From Acinetobacter calcoaceticus (GTDB lineage: Bacteria > Pseudomonadota > Gammaproteobacteria > Pseudomonadales > Moraxellaceae), in contig NZ_LS999521.1 in NCBI RefSeq assembly GCF_900520355.1, positions 3,410,001-3,474,000 on the forward strand: a DNA stretch of 64,000 nt, read 5' to 3'. The notes below the pieces were generated by a model that was not told where the DNA came from, did not search any database, and saw only the letters and a program-made list of their open reading frames with translations. Below are positions 1-9,336 of this stretch, piece by piece. Position 1 is the stretch's first letter. Each line of letters begins with the position of its first letter. The position numbers and the translations under genes were made by a program.

Positions 1-228
1 TTAATGGCAGTTGGTGGTGCAGCTTATCTTGTATCTAAAGCTGTTCGCGAAGCTGAAGTTGTTGCGTTTGCAGACTTAGGTATGGAAGCAATCTACAAAT
101 TCGTAGTTGAAGATATGCCTGTTTCTGTTGCAGTTGATGTAAACGGTACATCAATTCATGCAATTGCTCCAAAAATCTGGCAAGCAAAAATTGGAAAAAT
201 TCCAGTAGTCGACGCTGCGGCAGGCTAA
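1..228 (+). CDS. Class I fumarate hydratase, C-terminal fragment
   Basis: This is the 3' end of a gene that begins before the window; the frame is open from base 1 to TAA at 226-228. The 75 visible residues match the C-terminal part of the iron-sulfur class I fumarases (fumarate to malate, TCA cycle). Recognisable stretches are GGAAYLVSKAV, the DLGMEAIYKF segment, DMPVSVAVD and PKIWQAKIG. The Fe-S cysteines would lie upstream and cannot be seen. A strong terminator follows at once, so this is the last gene of its unit. The family call is fairly secure; which paralogue it is cannot be judged from the fragment. Confidence 0.8.
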   Translation, partial: LMAVGGAAYLVSKAVREAEVVAFADLGMEAIYKFVVEDMPVSVAVDVNGTSIHAIAPKIWQAKIGKIPVVDAAAG

Positions 229-236
229 TCAAGAAA

Positions 237-262
237 AGCACCGAATTCGGTGCTTTTTTTTT
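237..262 (+). terminator. Intrinsic terminator of the fumarase gene
   Basis: A perfect 18-base palindrome (AGCACCGAATTCGGTGCT) runs straight into nine T residues. Confidence 0.9.
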
Positions 263-369
263 ACCTTCTTTTTTATTTTAAACATTGAAAAGAATTGTAA
301 CAATTGCTTCGTTAATCTGTGCTATTAATAAATGCACTCTCTCACCATATATTGAATATAGGTCATTTC

Positions 370-924
370 ATGACTATTCGCCCTATTCTTAAAAATCTTT
401 CAATCAGCCTCTGCTTAAGCTGCATTACTACAAGCTTATTTGCCTCTCCTGCCAAGTTAAGTTCAGTGAAAGAACTCATGCAAATTAGCCAAATTGATTA
501 CCTACTTAAAGAATCAATTAATGAATTAACGCCTTATTATGATCAACAGGCAGAACAGATCGTTAGTAATATTACAGGCATCAAAACCCTAGGCCCGAAA
601 GAAAAAGAAGCTGCGAAAAAGCTCAGCTTACTATTGAAAGATTCAAGTAACCAACTCATCAGCAATCCTAAAACTGTGCAAGCTTTACAAGATATTTACT
701 TAAAGACATATTCTGAAGAAGAGATCCAAGCGAATCTTAAATTTTTAAAAACCCCAGAAGGCCAATCGATTACGCGTAAAAACGTACAGATTATGGGGCA
801 AATTTCAGAATATATGATGGAGTTAGGACAACAGACCTTTAATGACCCTAAAGCACGGGATCATATGCAAGAAGAGATGCTTAAAATTATTGCGCCACTC
901 ATGAAAGATAAAGAAAAGTCTTAA
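370..924 (+). CDS. DUF2059 family exported protein
   Basis: A 184-residue protein of unknown function. The ATG at 370 is preferred over the in-frame codon at 319 because it places a typical signal peptide at the N terminus: basic MTIRPILKN, a hydrophobic stretch rich in L, S and C, then a likely cleavage after LFASPA. The mature part is helical and charged. The segment about residues 115-150 (TYSEEEIQANLKFLKTPEGQSI) is the typical DUF2059 motif, in which a T/S-x-E-E-L-like helix is followed by FLKTPEGQ. DUF2059 proteins are periplasmic and their role is not established. The gene is monocistronic and converges on the lipoprotein gene downstream; its stop codon lies in the loop of the shared terminator. 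Confidence 0.75.
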   Translation: MTIRPILKNLSISLCLSCITTSLFASPAKLSSVKELMQISQIDYLLKESINELTPYYDQQAEQIVSNITGIKTLGPKEKEAAKKLSLLLKDSSNQLISNPKTVQALQDIYLKTYSEEEIQANLKFLKTPEGQSITRKNVQIMGQISEYMMELGQQTFNDPKARDHMQEEMLKIIAPLMKDKEKS

Positions 925-940
925 CTTTTCTTTATCTTTT
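904..940. terminator. Bidirectional terminator overlapping a stop codon
   Basis: There is a perfect 16-bp inverted repeat (904-919 with 924-939) around a 4-base loop. The T-rich arms serve both converging genes. The last five codons of the DUF2059 gene form the left arm. Confidence 0.75.
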
Positions 941-948
941 GCAGGTCG

Positions 949-1665
949 TTACCAAGTTAAAGGATTCCATAATTTAAAAGGCTTAATCAGATGCACATCT
1001 GATTTTTCATCATATTTGGCAGGTTTTAATTCTTGTGGCTTATGTCTAATCTTGCCTGATGCATCTTCTGCCACGAAATTGTAGCTTGAAGATTTCAATT
1101 CGGTAAAGGCAATTTCTCTACGGCCAATATTATCTTGCATTAACATAAATGGCCCAGTGTGTTCACCTCGATCCATTTTATTTTCTTCATCATATTTCAA
1201 ATAATAAGACGTTCCAGCCTCCACTGTTATATCCATATATTTTGGTTCTTGAAAATGAATCCCCAATAAAGGGCGACTCGCAGAAAGACGATAAGTTCCT
1301 GCTGGCAATTCAATCCAGTAATAATGATTATGTAATAGGCTCGGAATCCGCTTACCATTTACAAACAGGTTAATCGCTGCGATTTCCTGACGATTCCATT
1401 TCGTATCTGGACGATAAAGATAAACGACAGCAGCTTGTTCATTTTGTGGTTTGACTGGAGCAAAGGTCTGACCCAATTTTTGATTAACCCAACCACCCAT
1501 CGCAAAACCACCTACGTGATATTGGTCTAATAATCCGGGTTCTTTTTCAACATCGACTTTAGGTAAGGTTGCAGTCAATTCACCCGTATTTTTTTCTAAA
1601 TGAGATGAACTTTGACAGCCCACAAACAGTCCGGCACAGCACAAAGATACGATTAAATAACGCAT
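949..1665 (-). CDS. DUF2846-type lipoprotein
   Basis: A 238-residue predicted lipoprotein. The start is the ATG at 1665 (MRYLIV), which has GAGG about 8 bases upstream; a TTG four codons earlier would precede that ribosome site. The N terminus is a lipoprotein signal with lipobox FVGC, so the mature protein should begin at Cys17 and be membrane-anchored. The core from about residue 80 (VVYLYRPDTKWNR, INLFVNGKRIPSL, YYWIELPAGTYRLSA) matches the DUF2846 beta-sandwich family found in many Gram-negative lipoproteins. A C-terminal tail of about 50 residues is specific to this protein. Function is unknown. It stands alone between converging and diverging neighbours. Confidence 0.7.
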   Translation of the reverse strand: MRYLIVSLCCAGLFVGCQSSSHLEKNTGELTATLPKVDVEKEPGLLDQYHVGGFAMGGWVNQKLGQTFAPVKPQNEQAAVVYLYRPDTKWNRQEIAAINLFVNGKRIPSLLHNHYYWIELPAGTYRLSASRPLLGIHFQEPKYMDITVEAGTSYYLKYDEENKMDRGEHTGPFMLMQDNIGRREIAFTELKSSSYNFVAEDASGKIRHKPQELKPAKYDEKSDVHLIKPFKLWNPLTW

Positions 1666-1766
1666 GGCATCCCTCAAAGCGTTTTGTTTTTGATTTATTT
1701 TTTACACCGCAAAACTATGCGCATTTTGTATTTTTAAGATTAACACCACCCACATAAATTGAAAAC

Positions 1767-1805
1767 AAAAAAAGCACGAATCACCGGAGCGATTCATGCT
1801 TTTTA
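1767..1805 (-). terminator. Terminator downstream of clpX
   Basis: The inverted repeat AAAGCACGAATC / GATTCATGCTTT has one G-U type mismatch, a short GC-containing loop, and A/T runs on both sides. It lies just past the clpX stop. Confidence 0.8.
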
Positions 1806-1817
1806 GATGAATGAAAT

Positions 1818-3131
1818 CTATGCAGACTTCGAATCAATCACCTTTAAATCAGCCTTTGCAACACTTTCATGTGTTACAGCTTCTTTAGGCTGACGCTCAG
1901 ACTGATAAACAGGCTCTGCTTCGCCATTAATTACCGCCTCATTAATAATGACTGTTCCAACATCATTACGGCTTGGTAAATCGTACATGGTTTCAAGCAG
2001 TACGTTTTCCATAATAGAACGTAGACCACGCGCGCCCGTATTACGTTCAAGTGCTTTCTTCGCAATCGCACGCAATGCAGAATCTTCAAAAATCAGATCA
2101 ACATTTTCCATGGTGAAAAGATATTGATATTGACGAGTTAATGCATTTTTTGGCTCAGTCAAAATTTGCATTAATGCTTCTTCGTCCAACTCTTCAAGAG
2201 TCGCAATCACCGGTAAACGACCAATGAATTCTGGAATTAAACCAAATTTCACTAAGTCGGTTGGCTCAACCTGACGGAACAATTCAGCAAGTTTTTTGGT
2301 TTCATCTTTGTTTTTAACATCAGCTGTAAAACCAATACCGCCTTTCTCTTGACGCTGCTGTACAATTTTTTCCAAACCAGAAAAAGCACCACCACAAATA
2401 AACAAGATATTCGAAGTGTCAATTTGGATAAACTCTTGCTGCGGATGCTTACGTCCACCTTGCGGAGGAATAGAAGCCACTGTACCTTCAATCATTTTTA
2501 ACAATGCTTGTTGTACACCTTCACCAGAAACATCACGTGTAATTGACGGGTTTTCAGATTTACGAGTAATCTTGTCAATTTCGTCAATATAGATAATGCC
2601 CTTCTGAGCTTTCTCTACATCGTAGTCTGCTTTTTGCAAAAGCTTTTGTACAATATTTTCAACATCTTCACCTACATAACCAGCTTCGGTTAATGTCGTT
2701 GCATCTGCCATTGCAAATGGAACATCTAAAAGGCGAGCCAATGTTTGCGCAAGTAAAGTTTTACCCGAACCTGTAGGTCCAATCAGTAGAATGTTACTTT
2801 TAGCAATTTCTACTTCTTTAGACACATGGCCATTATGACCAACTTTCAGGCGTTTATAATGGTTATAAACCGCAACAGATAATGTCTTTTTGGCAAGATC
2901 TTGACCAATCACATATTGATCAAGCGCAGCACGTATTTCATGTGGTTTTGGTAATGCCTTACTCGCCCAGTCCCCTGCTTCAACCTGTTGGCTGGTTTGT
3001 ACAAGGTCTAAGCAGACATCCACACACTCATTACAAATATATGCGTCCTCACCTGCAATCAGTTTCCCGACTTCAGACTGCGTTTTACCGCAAAATGAAC
3101 AATGTTTTTGTCCTTGAGGATGTTCGGACAT
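1818..3131 (-). CDS. clpX: ATP-dependent Clp protease, ATP-binding subunit ClpX
   Basis: AAA+ unfoldase that recognises tagged or damaged cytoplasmic proteins and feeds them into the ClpP chamber. With the ATG at 3131 (GGAG five bases upstream; the GTG two codons earlier would overlap that site) the protein has 437 residues, close to the family norm. The N-terminal zinc-binding domain has Cys11, Cys14, Cys33 and Cys36. Walker A is GPTGSGKT at about residue 118, Walker B is [10 protein letters not shown] near 180, and GYVGEDVE is the RKH/pore-region neighbour. The Ala/Lys-rich C-terminal tail after about residue 410 is variable. The gene lies about 100 bp after clpP on the same strand, in the classical tig-clpP-clpX order. 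Confidence 0.97.
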   Translation of the reverse strand: MSEHPQGQKHCSFCGKTQSEVGKLIAGEDAYICNECVDVCLDLVQTSQQVEAGDWASKALPKPHEIRAALDQYVIGQDLAKKTLSVAVYNHYKRLKVGHNGHVSKEVEIAKSNILLIGPTGSGKTLLAQTLARLLDVPFAMADATTLTEAGYVGEDVENIVQKLLQKADYDVEKAQKGIIYIDEIDKITRKSENPSITRDVSGEGVQQALLKMIEGTVASIPPQGGRKHPQQEFIQIDTSNILFICGGAFSGLEKIVQQRQEKGGIGFTADVKNKDETKKLAELFRQVEPTDLVKFGLIPEFIGRLPVIATLEELDEEALMQILTEPKNALTRQYQYLFTMENVDLIFEDSALRAIAKKALERNTGARGLRSIMENVLLETMYDLPSRNDVGTVIINEAVINGEAEPVYQSERQPKEAVTHESVAKADLKVIDSKSA

Positions 3132-3237
3132 ATTCACTCCACAAATAGAATCTTAAATATTAGGGCAAGATGCACTGCATAAATAACTAAATGGAGATCT
3201 TTTTCAACATCTCAAGTTATTTATATTAAGAAGGTCC

Positions 3238-3843
3238 TTATGGACGCTTACTTAGCACCTGATCAACCAAACCATATTCTTTAGCAGACTGTGCTGTCAT
3301 AAAGTTATCACGGTCAGTATCACGAGCAACTGTTTCGTAGTCTTGACCACTGTGCTCTGCCATTAAGCGGTTTAAACGTTCTTTAATAAATAGAATTTCA
3401 CGCGCATGAATTTCAATATCCGATGCTTGACCACGGAAACCACCCAATGGTTGGTGAATCATTACACGGGCATTTTCTAAACAATAGCGTTTGCCTTTAG
3501 CACCAGCATTTAACAAGAATGCACCCATTGAAGCAGCTTGACCCATACAATATGTCACGACATCAGGTTTAATAAACTGCATCGTGTCATAAATAGCCAT
3601 GCCCGCTGTCACAGAACCACCTGGAGAATTGATATAAAGGTGGATATCTTTATCAGGGTTTTCAGCTTCTAAAAACAACATTTGGGCAACAATTAGATTT
3701 GCCATGTTGTCTTCAACTTCACCTGTTAAAAAAATGACGCGCTCACGTAAAAGTCGTGAATAAATATCAAAAGAACGTTCGCCGCGAGAAGATTGTTCAA
3801 CCACAACAGGAACTAAAGCATTTTCAATTGTTGGAACATACAT
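3238..3843 (-). CDS. clpP: ATP-dependent Clp protease proteolytic subunit ClpP
   Basis: Serine peptidase that forms the two-ring, 14-subunit chamber of ClpXP/ClpAP in the cytoplasm. The 201-residue length is standard. The nucleophile Ser105 lies in GQAASMGAF, the general base His130 in MIHQPLGG, and the acid in RDTDRD (about 175-179). [16 protein letters not shown] is the oxyanion-side signature. The short N-terminal extension before about residue 15 fits a self-processed propeptide. A 190-bp gap and a terminator separate it from tig, so it probably has its own promoter and is co-transcribed with clpX. Confidence 0.97.
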   Translation of the reverse strand: MYVPTIENALVPVVVEQSSRGERSFDIYSRLLRERVIFLTGEVEDNMANLIVAQMLFLEAENPDKDIHLYINSPGGSVTAGMAIYDTMQFIKPDVVTYCMGQAASMGAFLLNAGAKGKRYCLENARVMIHQPLGGFRGQASDIEIHAREILFIKERLNRLMAEHSGQDYETVARDTDRDNFMTAQSAKEYGLVDQVLSKRP

Positions 3844-3995
3844 ACGTTATTTATTCCTAAATTTTTTGTGACTTAACCTATGGCAACAATATGCGGGATA
3901 ATTTCTCAAATTGCAAAAGGTTCGCACTGAAATATTATATTATTTATACCTAAGTACTTAATGTCGCACTCAAATTAACCACATATTGAAAAACG

Positions 3996-4020
3996 AAAAA
4001 GGCGCTTAAAGCGCCTTTTT
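3996..4020 (-). terminator. Terminator downstream of tig
   Basis: AAAAAGGCGC / GCGCCTTTTT with a TTAAA-type loop, 17 bp past the tig stop codon. It separates tig from clpP transcription. Confidence 0.85.
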
Positions 4021-4036
4021 CTGACTTCTTAAAAGA

Positions 4037-5371
4037 TTAGCCCATACGGCGAGCTTGTTGTTCTTTTAACAAATCATCATAAGATACTGGTTTGTCAGTC
4101 ACTTTAGCAGCAGCTAAGATGTGGTCAACAACTTGATCTTCTAATACAACTGCTTCGATTTGAGCACGTTGTTGAGCATCATTTTTGAAGTATTCAATCA
4201 CTTCAGTTGGATCTTCGTAAGAAGAAGCCATGTCGTCAATGTAAGCATCAACGCGTGATTGATCAACTTCAAGTTTAGCATCAGCTAAAACTTTGCTTAC
4301 TAACACGCCAAGCTTAACAGAACGTTCTGCTTGTTCTTTGAACAATTCGTCAGGAAGCATGCTCTTGTCAAAAGATTGCGCGCCTGCACCACCGAACTGT
4401 TGAGTGAACTGTTGAACCATTTGTTGACGTTGACGGTCAATTTCTTGAGCAACCATAGCAGTTGGAACTTCAACTTCATTCGCAGCAACAAGTGCATCAA
4501 AAGCAGCTTGTTTAACTTGGTTACGTAAACCATTGCGAACTTCACGTTCCATATTCTTGCGAACGTCAGCTTTTAATTTCTCAACGCCTTCTTCTTCTGT
4601 TACACCAAAGATTTTCAAGAATTCAGCATCAATCTCTGGAAGTTTTGATTTTTCAACTTGCTTCACAGTGATTTTGAACTGAGCTGCTTTACCAGCTAAG
4701 TTTTCAGCTTGGTAGTCTTCAGGGAAAGTAACATCAATTACTTTCTCTTCACCAGCTTTCATGCCAACGATGCCGTCTTCAAAGCCAGGAATCATACGAC
4801 CTGAACCTAACACAAGTTTAAAGTCTTCAGCAGAACCGCCTTCAAACTTTTCACCGTCGATAGTGCCTTCAAAGTCAAAAGTCACTTGCATGTCTTTTTT
4901 CGCCATACCCTTGGTAACAGCCCAAGTTTGACGTTGTTTTTGCAAGTTTTCGATCATAGCATCAACGTCAGCATCTTTAATTTCAGCTGTTTTACGTTCA
5001 ACTTCTAAACCGTCGAATGCTTGTACTGCAACTTCTGGATAAACTTCTACAGTCGCTTCAAAAACTAAAGCATCTTCTTTATGTTCAACTTTATCAATGT
5101 TAGGCATACCTACCGCATTGATTTTTTCTTGTTGAATTGCTTCAAAAACGCTATCACGAATGATGTCATTTACAACTTCTTGATAAATGCCCGCACCATA
5201 TTCGCGGCGAACAACGTTTTCAGGTACTTTACCTGGACGGAAGCCGTTGATCTTCACAGTTTTGGCAGTGCGCTTCAAACGAGCTTCAAATTGCTCGTTA
5301 ATACGGCTCGTCGGTACAGAAACATTTAAACGACGGGCAACGCCCGAAACCGCTTCAGTCGTTACTTGCAT
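4037..5371 (-). CDS. tig: Trigger factor, ribosome-associated chaperone
   Basis: Ribosome-bound chaperone and peptidyl-prolyl isomerase that meets nascent chains at the exit tunnel. The 444 residues fit the family. The N-terminal ribosome-binding domain contains the loop GFRPGKVP (about 43-50), the counterpart of the E. coli GFRxGKxP ribosome-docking signature. The central FKBP-like domain spans roughly 155-245 ([36 protein letters not shown]). The rest is the helical C-terminal chaperone domain. The ATG at 5371 is a clear start. The gene is divergent from piuA across a 414-bp gap. Confidence 0.96.
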   Translation of the reverse strand: MQVTTEAVSGVARRLNVSVPTSRINEQFEARLKRTAKTVKINGFRPGKVPENVVRREYGAGIYQEVVNDIIRDSVFEAIQQEKINAVGMPNIDKVEHKEDALVFEATVEVYPEVAVQAFDGLEVERKTAEIKDADVDAMIENLQKQRQTWAVTKGMAKKDMQVTFDFEGTIDGEKFEGGSAEDFKLVLGSGRMIPGFEDGIVGMKAGEEKVIDVTFPEDYQAENLAGKAAQFKITVKQVEKSKLPEIDAEFLKIFGVTEEEGVEKLKADVRKNMEREVRNGLRNQVKQAAFDALVAANEVEVPTAMVAQEIDRQRQQMVQQFTQQFGGAGAQSFDKSMLPDELFKEQAERSVKLGVLVSKVLADAKLEVDQSRVDAYIDDMASSYEDPTEVIEYFKNDAQQRAQIEAVVLEDQVVDHILAAAKVTDKPVSYDDLLKEQQARRMG

Positions 5372-5785
5372 GGCTTCCTCGATAAAAATTAGTGAGTAGG
5401 AACAGTTTTTTTAAAAGTGCTGTATTATATGACAACTTTCAAGATATACAAAATTAACCGACCACTTCATTTAAGTTAAGGTCATTATTCTCGTAAATTT
5501 CACAGTAATTTTATGATTCTTTAAATATTTTTCATAAAGCCTTAAGTAAAACTAATTTTTTAGTTATTCTTCACAAATCTAAAATTACAATCAAAATCTA
5601 AAGTTAATCGCTTTTACAAACAATTACTAAAAATCAGTAGATTAACCACATAAAAGCACAATTACCTATTCAGCCATTCACTCTATCTTCATAATTCAAT
5701 TGGCAAATTCAATTAACATAAACTGTACATATAAATAAGAATTATTATTATTCGCATAACCTTTTAGTTTTAGAGTCCTGAAGTC
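5372..5785. other. Divergent intergenic region between tig and piuA
   Basis: An AT-rich 414-bp gap without a convincing ORF. The end nearest piuA (5700-5785) holds a Fur-box-like element and the piuA promoter. The end nearest tig must hold the tig promoter. Poly-A/T tracts fill the middle, and nothing else structured was found. Confidence 0.6.
5734..5752 (+). promoter_or_regulatory. Putative Fur box of piuA
   Basis: The 19-mer matches the classical Fur consensus at 13 of 19 positions. Within it, 5736-5750 fits the 7-1-7 heptamer form (TGATAAT-N-ATTATCA) at 11 of 14. It lies about 35-50 bp before the start codon of an iron-siderophore receptor, where a Fur operator is expected. Binding is inferred. 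Confidence 0.6.
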
Positions 5786-8089
5786 ATGTCTTTGATTAGA
5801 ACACGTAAAAAAATTGTTTCTTCTGCGATAGCTTCATCACTATCAATGATTGCGACAACAGCCATGGCACAAGAAGCAATTTCACAATTACCCACAATTC
5901 ATACTCAAGCGACTCAAGAGGAATCTTTAAAGGTAGATCAGTCAGCCAACTCAAAATTTGTGGCTCCTCTCAAAGATACGCCGAAATCGGTCTCTATCCT
6001 TTCTCAAAAACTAATTAAAGATACAAACTCTAACACCTTGCTCGAAGCTTTACGTTACGAACCAGGCATTACTCTAGGTGCGGGTGAAGGTGGTACCCCA
6101 TTTACAGATATGCCTTACATTCGTGGTTATAGCGGACAGTCTTCTATTTATGTGGATGGTGTTCGCAATACAACGTCACAAAGCCGCGATATGTTTGCGA
6201 TTGAACAAGTTGAGGTTATTAAGGGTTCTTCCTCTGCCCTTGGTGGTGGTGGTAGCATTGGTGGAAGTATTAACCTAATTCCTAAAGTTGCTCACGAAGG
6301 TGATGTCTACCAAGGCAGTGTTCAAGGGGGTACTGACAACTATCGTCATATTCAACTTGATGCCAACAAAGACTTTGGTAATGGCATTGCTGGTCGTGTT
6401 GTTATCATGGGTCATGAAAATGAAAAAGCTGGTCAGAGTAACGGAGCTGAATATGCTCGTGCCGGTATTGCATCAAGCCTTGCATTTGGCCTAGATACAG
6501 CAACTCGTGGAACACTTAGCTACTACTATTTACGTAGTAATGATGAACCAGATGCAGGTATTCCATTTAACAATGCAAATCCAGCGACTCCTCCTGCTGG
6601 AGTTACTGTGACTCCTGGTAATGGTAAACCTGTTGATGTAAAAGCGGGAACTTACTATGGCTGGAAAGCTCGTGATTTTGATAAACGTGAAAACCATATC
6701 GGTACGTTTAAATTAGAACATGACTTTAGTGAAAATCTTACCTTGTCGAATGTAGCGACTTACAACAAATCTAAATCTGATTATGTTTATACCAATGCTG
6801 ATGACTCTAAGGGTAATATTTACAGAGGGACTATCGCTCGCCGTGCTTTAAGCCGTATCTTAGATACTGATGCGTATAGTGATCAACTTTCTTTGAGAGG
6901 TAAATTTAATACTGGTTCATTAAAGCATTCTTTTAATGTCGGTACAGAATGGAGTCTCCAAGAAACTGACCAAGGTATGTATACATTTACCAATGCTGCT
7001 GGACAAACAACTTCGACAATTTTACAAGATAATATTAATAACTGTACTTCAACTGCTGCCGCATCAAATGGTTGGTGTACTGGTTTAAATAATCCAAGAA
7101 ATGGTGCTTTCACCGACAAACTTGGAACAATTAAAGGCCAATCTACAACGCGTAGCCACACTGTTTCTGTTTATGCTTTAGATAGCATCGAATTTAACCC
7201 TCAATGGCTTTTAAATGTAGGTGTCCGCTGGGATAAGTTTGAAACAGAGAAAAAATATAACAAAGATGTATATGCTACTGAAAAAGGGGCATATAACTAC
7301 TCAAAAGTTGCCACTCCAGAAGGAACAAAATATGAAAGTGATTCAGATTTCTTCACTTATCAAGCGGGCTTAGTATATAAACCAACTGAGAACGGCAGTA
7401 TCTATGCAAGCTTTGCAACTTCTGCTAACCCAGTAGGCGTTCTTGCTGAAGGCGACAGTAGTGACAATGCACTTGGTACTACCGATATTATTAATGAACT
7501 TAAACCAGAAGAGGCTCGTACTTTTGAAGTAGGAACGAAATGGGATCTGTTTAATAATCGTGCAAATTTAACTGCCGCAGTTTTCCGTACTGAAAAGCAA
7601 AATACTCGTATTCAAATCGATCCTACTACTTCCGCGAATGCGGGTAAAAGTAAAGTTGATGGATTTGAAATCAGCTTGAATGGGAAAATTACCGACAAAT
7701 GGGATGTATCTACAGGTTATAGTTATTTAGATAGCGAAATCACAGAAGCTGCATACAATTCGATTGCTCAAGAAGGTAAACCTTTACCATTTGTAGCGAA
7801 AAACAGCGCTACCTTATGGTCTACTTATAGAGTGATGCCTCAATTGACTTTAGGCGCTGGTGTTGAATATCGTGATCAAGTGTTTGTAAACACGACTGCA
7901 CCTAAATATTTGCCAACCTATACCATTTACAATGCGATGGCTAAATATGATGTTAACAAGAATGTAAATTTACAGCTTAATATCAACAATATCTCTGACA
8001 AACGTTATTTCACAAGTGCACATGCAGCTCACTACGCGTTTGAAGGTAATGGCCGTAACGCAGTATTAGCGATTAATTTTAAGTACTAA
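5786..8089 (+). CDS. piuA: TonB-dependent siderophore receptor, PiuA-like
   Basis: Outer-membrane gated beta-barrel that imports ferric catecholate-type siderophores with energy from TonB-ExbBD. Signal peptide of 28 residues ends in AMA before QEA. The plug domain follows (about 45-170: FVAPLKDTPKSVSILSQ, RGYSGQSSIYVDGVRN, IEQVEVIKGSSSALGGGGSIGGSINL). The rest is barrel with long loops, including a loop with the pair of cysteines in NNCTSTA and GWCTG. The C terminus NAVLAINFKY ends in an aromatic residue. The next gene is the Fe(II) dioxygenase piuC, as in known piuA loci, which supports the name. PiuA in A. baumannii has been linked to uptake of siderophore-antibiotic conjugates (known for the family). 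A Fur-like box precedes it. Confidence 0.85.
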   Translation: MSLIRTRKKIVSSAIASSLSMIATTAMAQEAISQLPTIHTQATQEESLKVDQSANSKFVAPLKDTPKSVSILSQKLIKDTNSNTLLEALRYEPGITLGAGEGGTPFTDMPYIRGYSGQSSIYVDGVRNTTSQSRDMFAIEQVEVIKGSSSALGGGGSIGGSINLIPKVAHEGDVYQGSVQGGTDNYRHIQLDANKDFGNGIAGRVVIMGHENEKAGQSNGAEYARAGIASSLAFGLDTATRGTLSYYYLRSNDEPDAGIPFNNANPATPPAGVTVTPGNGKPVDVKAGTYYGWKARDFDKRENHIGTFKLEHDFSENLTLSNVATYNKSKSDYVYTNADDSKGNIYRGTIARRALSRILDTDAYSDQLSLRGKFNTGSLKHSFNVGTEWSLQETDQGMYTFTNAAGQTTSTILQDNINNCTSTAAASNGWCTGLNNPRNGAFTDKLGTIKGQSTTRSHTVSVYALDSIEFNPQWLLNVGVRWDKFETEKKYNKDVYATEKGAYNYSKVATPEGTKYESDSDFFTYQAGLVYKPTENGSIYASFATSANPVGVLAEGDSSDNALGTTDIINELKPEEARTFEVGTKWDLFNNRANLTAAVFRTEKQNTRIQIDPTTSANAGKSKVDGFEISLNGKITDKWDVSTGYSYLDSEITEAAYNSIAQEGKPLPFVAKNSATLWSTYRVMPQLTLGAGVEYRDQVFVNTTAPKYLPTYTIYNAMAKYDVNKNVNLQLNINNISDKRYFTSAHAAHYAFEGNGRNAVLAINFKY

Positions 8090-8137
8090 GGTTAAATTCC
8101 ATAGTTTATTTATGGAGTTAATTAAAGTTCATATAAG

Positions 8138-8163
8138 ATAGCCTCGTCACGAGGCTATTTTTA
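8138..8163 (+). terminator. Terminator between piuA and piuC
   Basis: ATAGCCTCG / CGAGGCTAT with a 3-base loop and a short T run. piuC transcription therefore needs readthrough or its own promoter. Confidence 0.75.
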
Positions 8164-8195
8164 CAAATGAAGTATCTATTAAAAAGGTGTTGGCT

Positions 8196-8879
8196 GTGAT
8201 TCATCATATCCCTAATGTGTTAAGCAAAGAACAAGTTGCCGAGTTTCGGAAGCTTATGAAAGAGGCGAATTGGGTGGGTGGAAAAGTAACTGCTGGCACC
8301 CTATCAGCTTCAGTTAAAAGAAATCAGCAACTCTCTGAACAAGACCCGCTGACTCATCATTTAAGTGATATTGTCATTAAAGCAATTTGGCAAAACCCTG
8401 TTTTTCAGGCCGCTGCCCTTCCTCACAAAATTATTCCCCCACTTTTTAACCGTTATGATGAACACGAAAGCTTCGGTTTTCATGTTGATAACTCGATTCG
8501 TCTTATTCGGGGTACTTCAGAACAAATTCGTACTGATTTATCTTGTACTTTGTTTTTAAGTGAACCTGATGAGTACGAAGGTGGTGATCTGGTTATTGAA
8601 GACACCTATGGTTATCATGAAGTCAAATTACCAGCAGGTGATGTCGTACTCTATCCATCGACGAGCTTACATGAAGTCAGCAGTATCACCTCAGGTACAC
8701 GATTCGCCTCTTTTTTCTGGGTACAAAGTTTGGTACGCGATGATAGTAAACGACATCTTTTATTTAACTTAGATGAAAGTATTCGGGAACTGCGTAAAGC
8801 ACATGGCGATAGCTATTCTGAAGTGATGAAACTCACCAACATTTATCACAATTTAATTCGCATGTGGTCTGAGCTGTAA
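8196..8879 (+). CDS. piuC: Fe(II)/2-oxoglutarate-dependent hydroxylase PiuC (YbiX family)
   Basis: A 227-residue PKHD-type dioxygenase, usually paired with a siderophore receptor. The GTG at 8196 is chosen because it gives MIHHIPNVLS, the family's usual N terminus, and has AAAGG 8 bases upstream; the GTG at 8187 overlaps that site. The iron ligands are visible as His96 and Asp98 (FGFHVDN) and His159 (SSLHEV), with the 2-oxoglutarate-binding Arg169 in SGTRFASF. FNRYDEHESFGFHVD and EGGDLVIEDTYG are conserved blocks. The substrate is unknown; a role in handling siderophores or iron supply is inferred from the neighbour. Confidence 0.88.
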   Translation: MIHHIPNVLSKEQVAEFRKLMKEANWVGGKVTAGTLSASVKRNQQLSEQDPLTHHLSDIVIKAIWQNPVFQAAALPHKIIPPLFNRYDEHESFGFHVDNSIRLIRGTSEQIRTDLSCTLFLSEPDEYEGGDLVIEDTYGYHEVKLPAGDVVLYPSTSLHEVSSITSGTRFASFFWVQSLVRDDSKRHLLFNLDESIRELRKAHGDSYSEVMKLTNIYHNLIRMWSEL

Positions 8880-9048
8880 CTATATTTATTTTTACCTTAT
8901 TGAGGATATATAATTATTTTTATCTCAATATGGTGAAAATATGAAAATTATTTTCTATAAAACATAAAACAGCGCAAAATAAGAAAATTATTTTCTTATT
9001 ACCAAGATTAAAATTACTATAAGAATTTTGCACAAGGTGTAATCATTG

Positions 9049-9069
9049 TTTAGATGTGATATATCTAAA
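9049..9069. promoter_or_regulatory. Inverted repeat in the leuA promoter region
   Basis: TTTAGAT and ATCTAAA are separated by 7 bases. The left arm overlaps a possible -10 (TAGATG, 9051-9056) that sits 17 bp after TTGCAC (9028-9033). It could be an operator, for example of a LysR or leucine-responsive regulator, but the binding protein cannot be named. The rest of 8880-9118 is AT-rich and featureless. Confidence 0.35.
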
Positions 9070-9118
9070 TGATAAACATACCAGCAAACCACCAAACTTA
9101 TTATTTCATGGTCTAGAG

Positions 9119-9202
9119 ATGAAAACGAATTACTTGTTTGCCCCGCCTCTTCAAGCAAGACATCATTTGCAACTCCTGATGCTGCGCCCAGCGCGCGTAT
9201 AA
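9119..9202 (+). CDS. Candidate leuA leader peptide (27 residues, Leu-rich)
   Basis: A short ORF, ATG to TAA, encodes MKTNYLFAPPLQARHH followed by LQLLMLRPARV. Six of its 27 residues are leucine, and four of those fall within six consecutive codons (TTG CAA CTC CTG ATG CTG). That is the pattern expected of a ribosome-stalling sensor for leucyl-tRNA. It lies 134 bp before leuA on the same strand. The ribosome site is weak (TAGAG directly before ATG). An overlapping minus-strand frame of 92 codons looks spurious. Leader status is inferred from composition and position. Confidence 0.65.
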   Translation: MKTNYLFAPPLQARHHLQLLMLRPARV

Positions 9203-9331
9203 ATATTGTCTGCTTTTTAAAGCAGCACTTCGAAATTAGCTTTAATTTTTCTGAATTAGATACCATATATAACTGTAGAGACGTTGCCTTTTAAATTTAT
9301 CCAGAGCAACCGCGCTACGAGACAAGGAGTT
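9171..9331 (+). promoter_or_regulatory. Putative leucine-responsive leader RNA controlling leuA translation
   Basis: AACTCCT at 9171-9177, inside the leader's leucine codons, is exactly complementary to AGGAGTT at 9325-9331, which includes the leuA ribosome site. Between them, CTGCTTT / AAAGCAG (9210-9225) forms a hairpin, and TGCTGC (9180-9185) can pair instead with GCAGCA (9222-9227), so two folds compete. No GC-rich terminator with a T run is seen, so control is more likely at translation than at transcription. Inferred logic: a ribosome stalled on Leu codons would hide the anti-SD and leave leuA translatable. Confidence 0.5.
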
Positions 9332-9336
9332 TTCTC

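Noticed and set aside
8988..9266. Minus-strand ORF of 92 codons upstream of leuA
   Set aside because: No ribosome site, no recognisable domain, atypical composition; it overlaps the better supported leader peptide and leader RNA.
9171..9331. Classical transcription attenuator before leuA
   Set aside because: No GC-rich hairpin followed by a T run was found; only AU-rich stems are present, so a translational mechanism was preferred.
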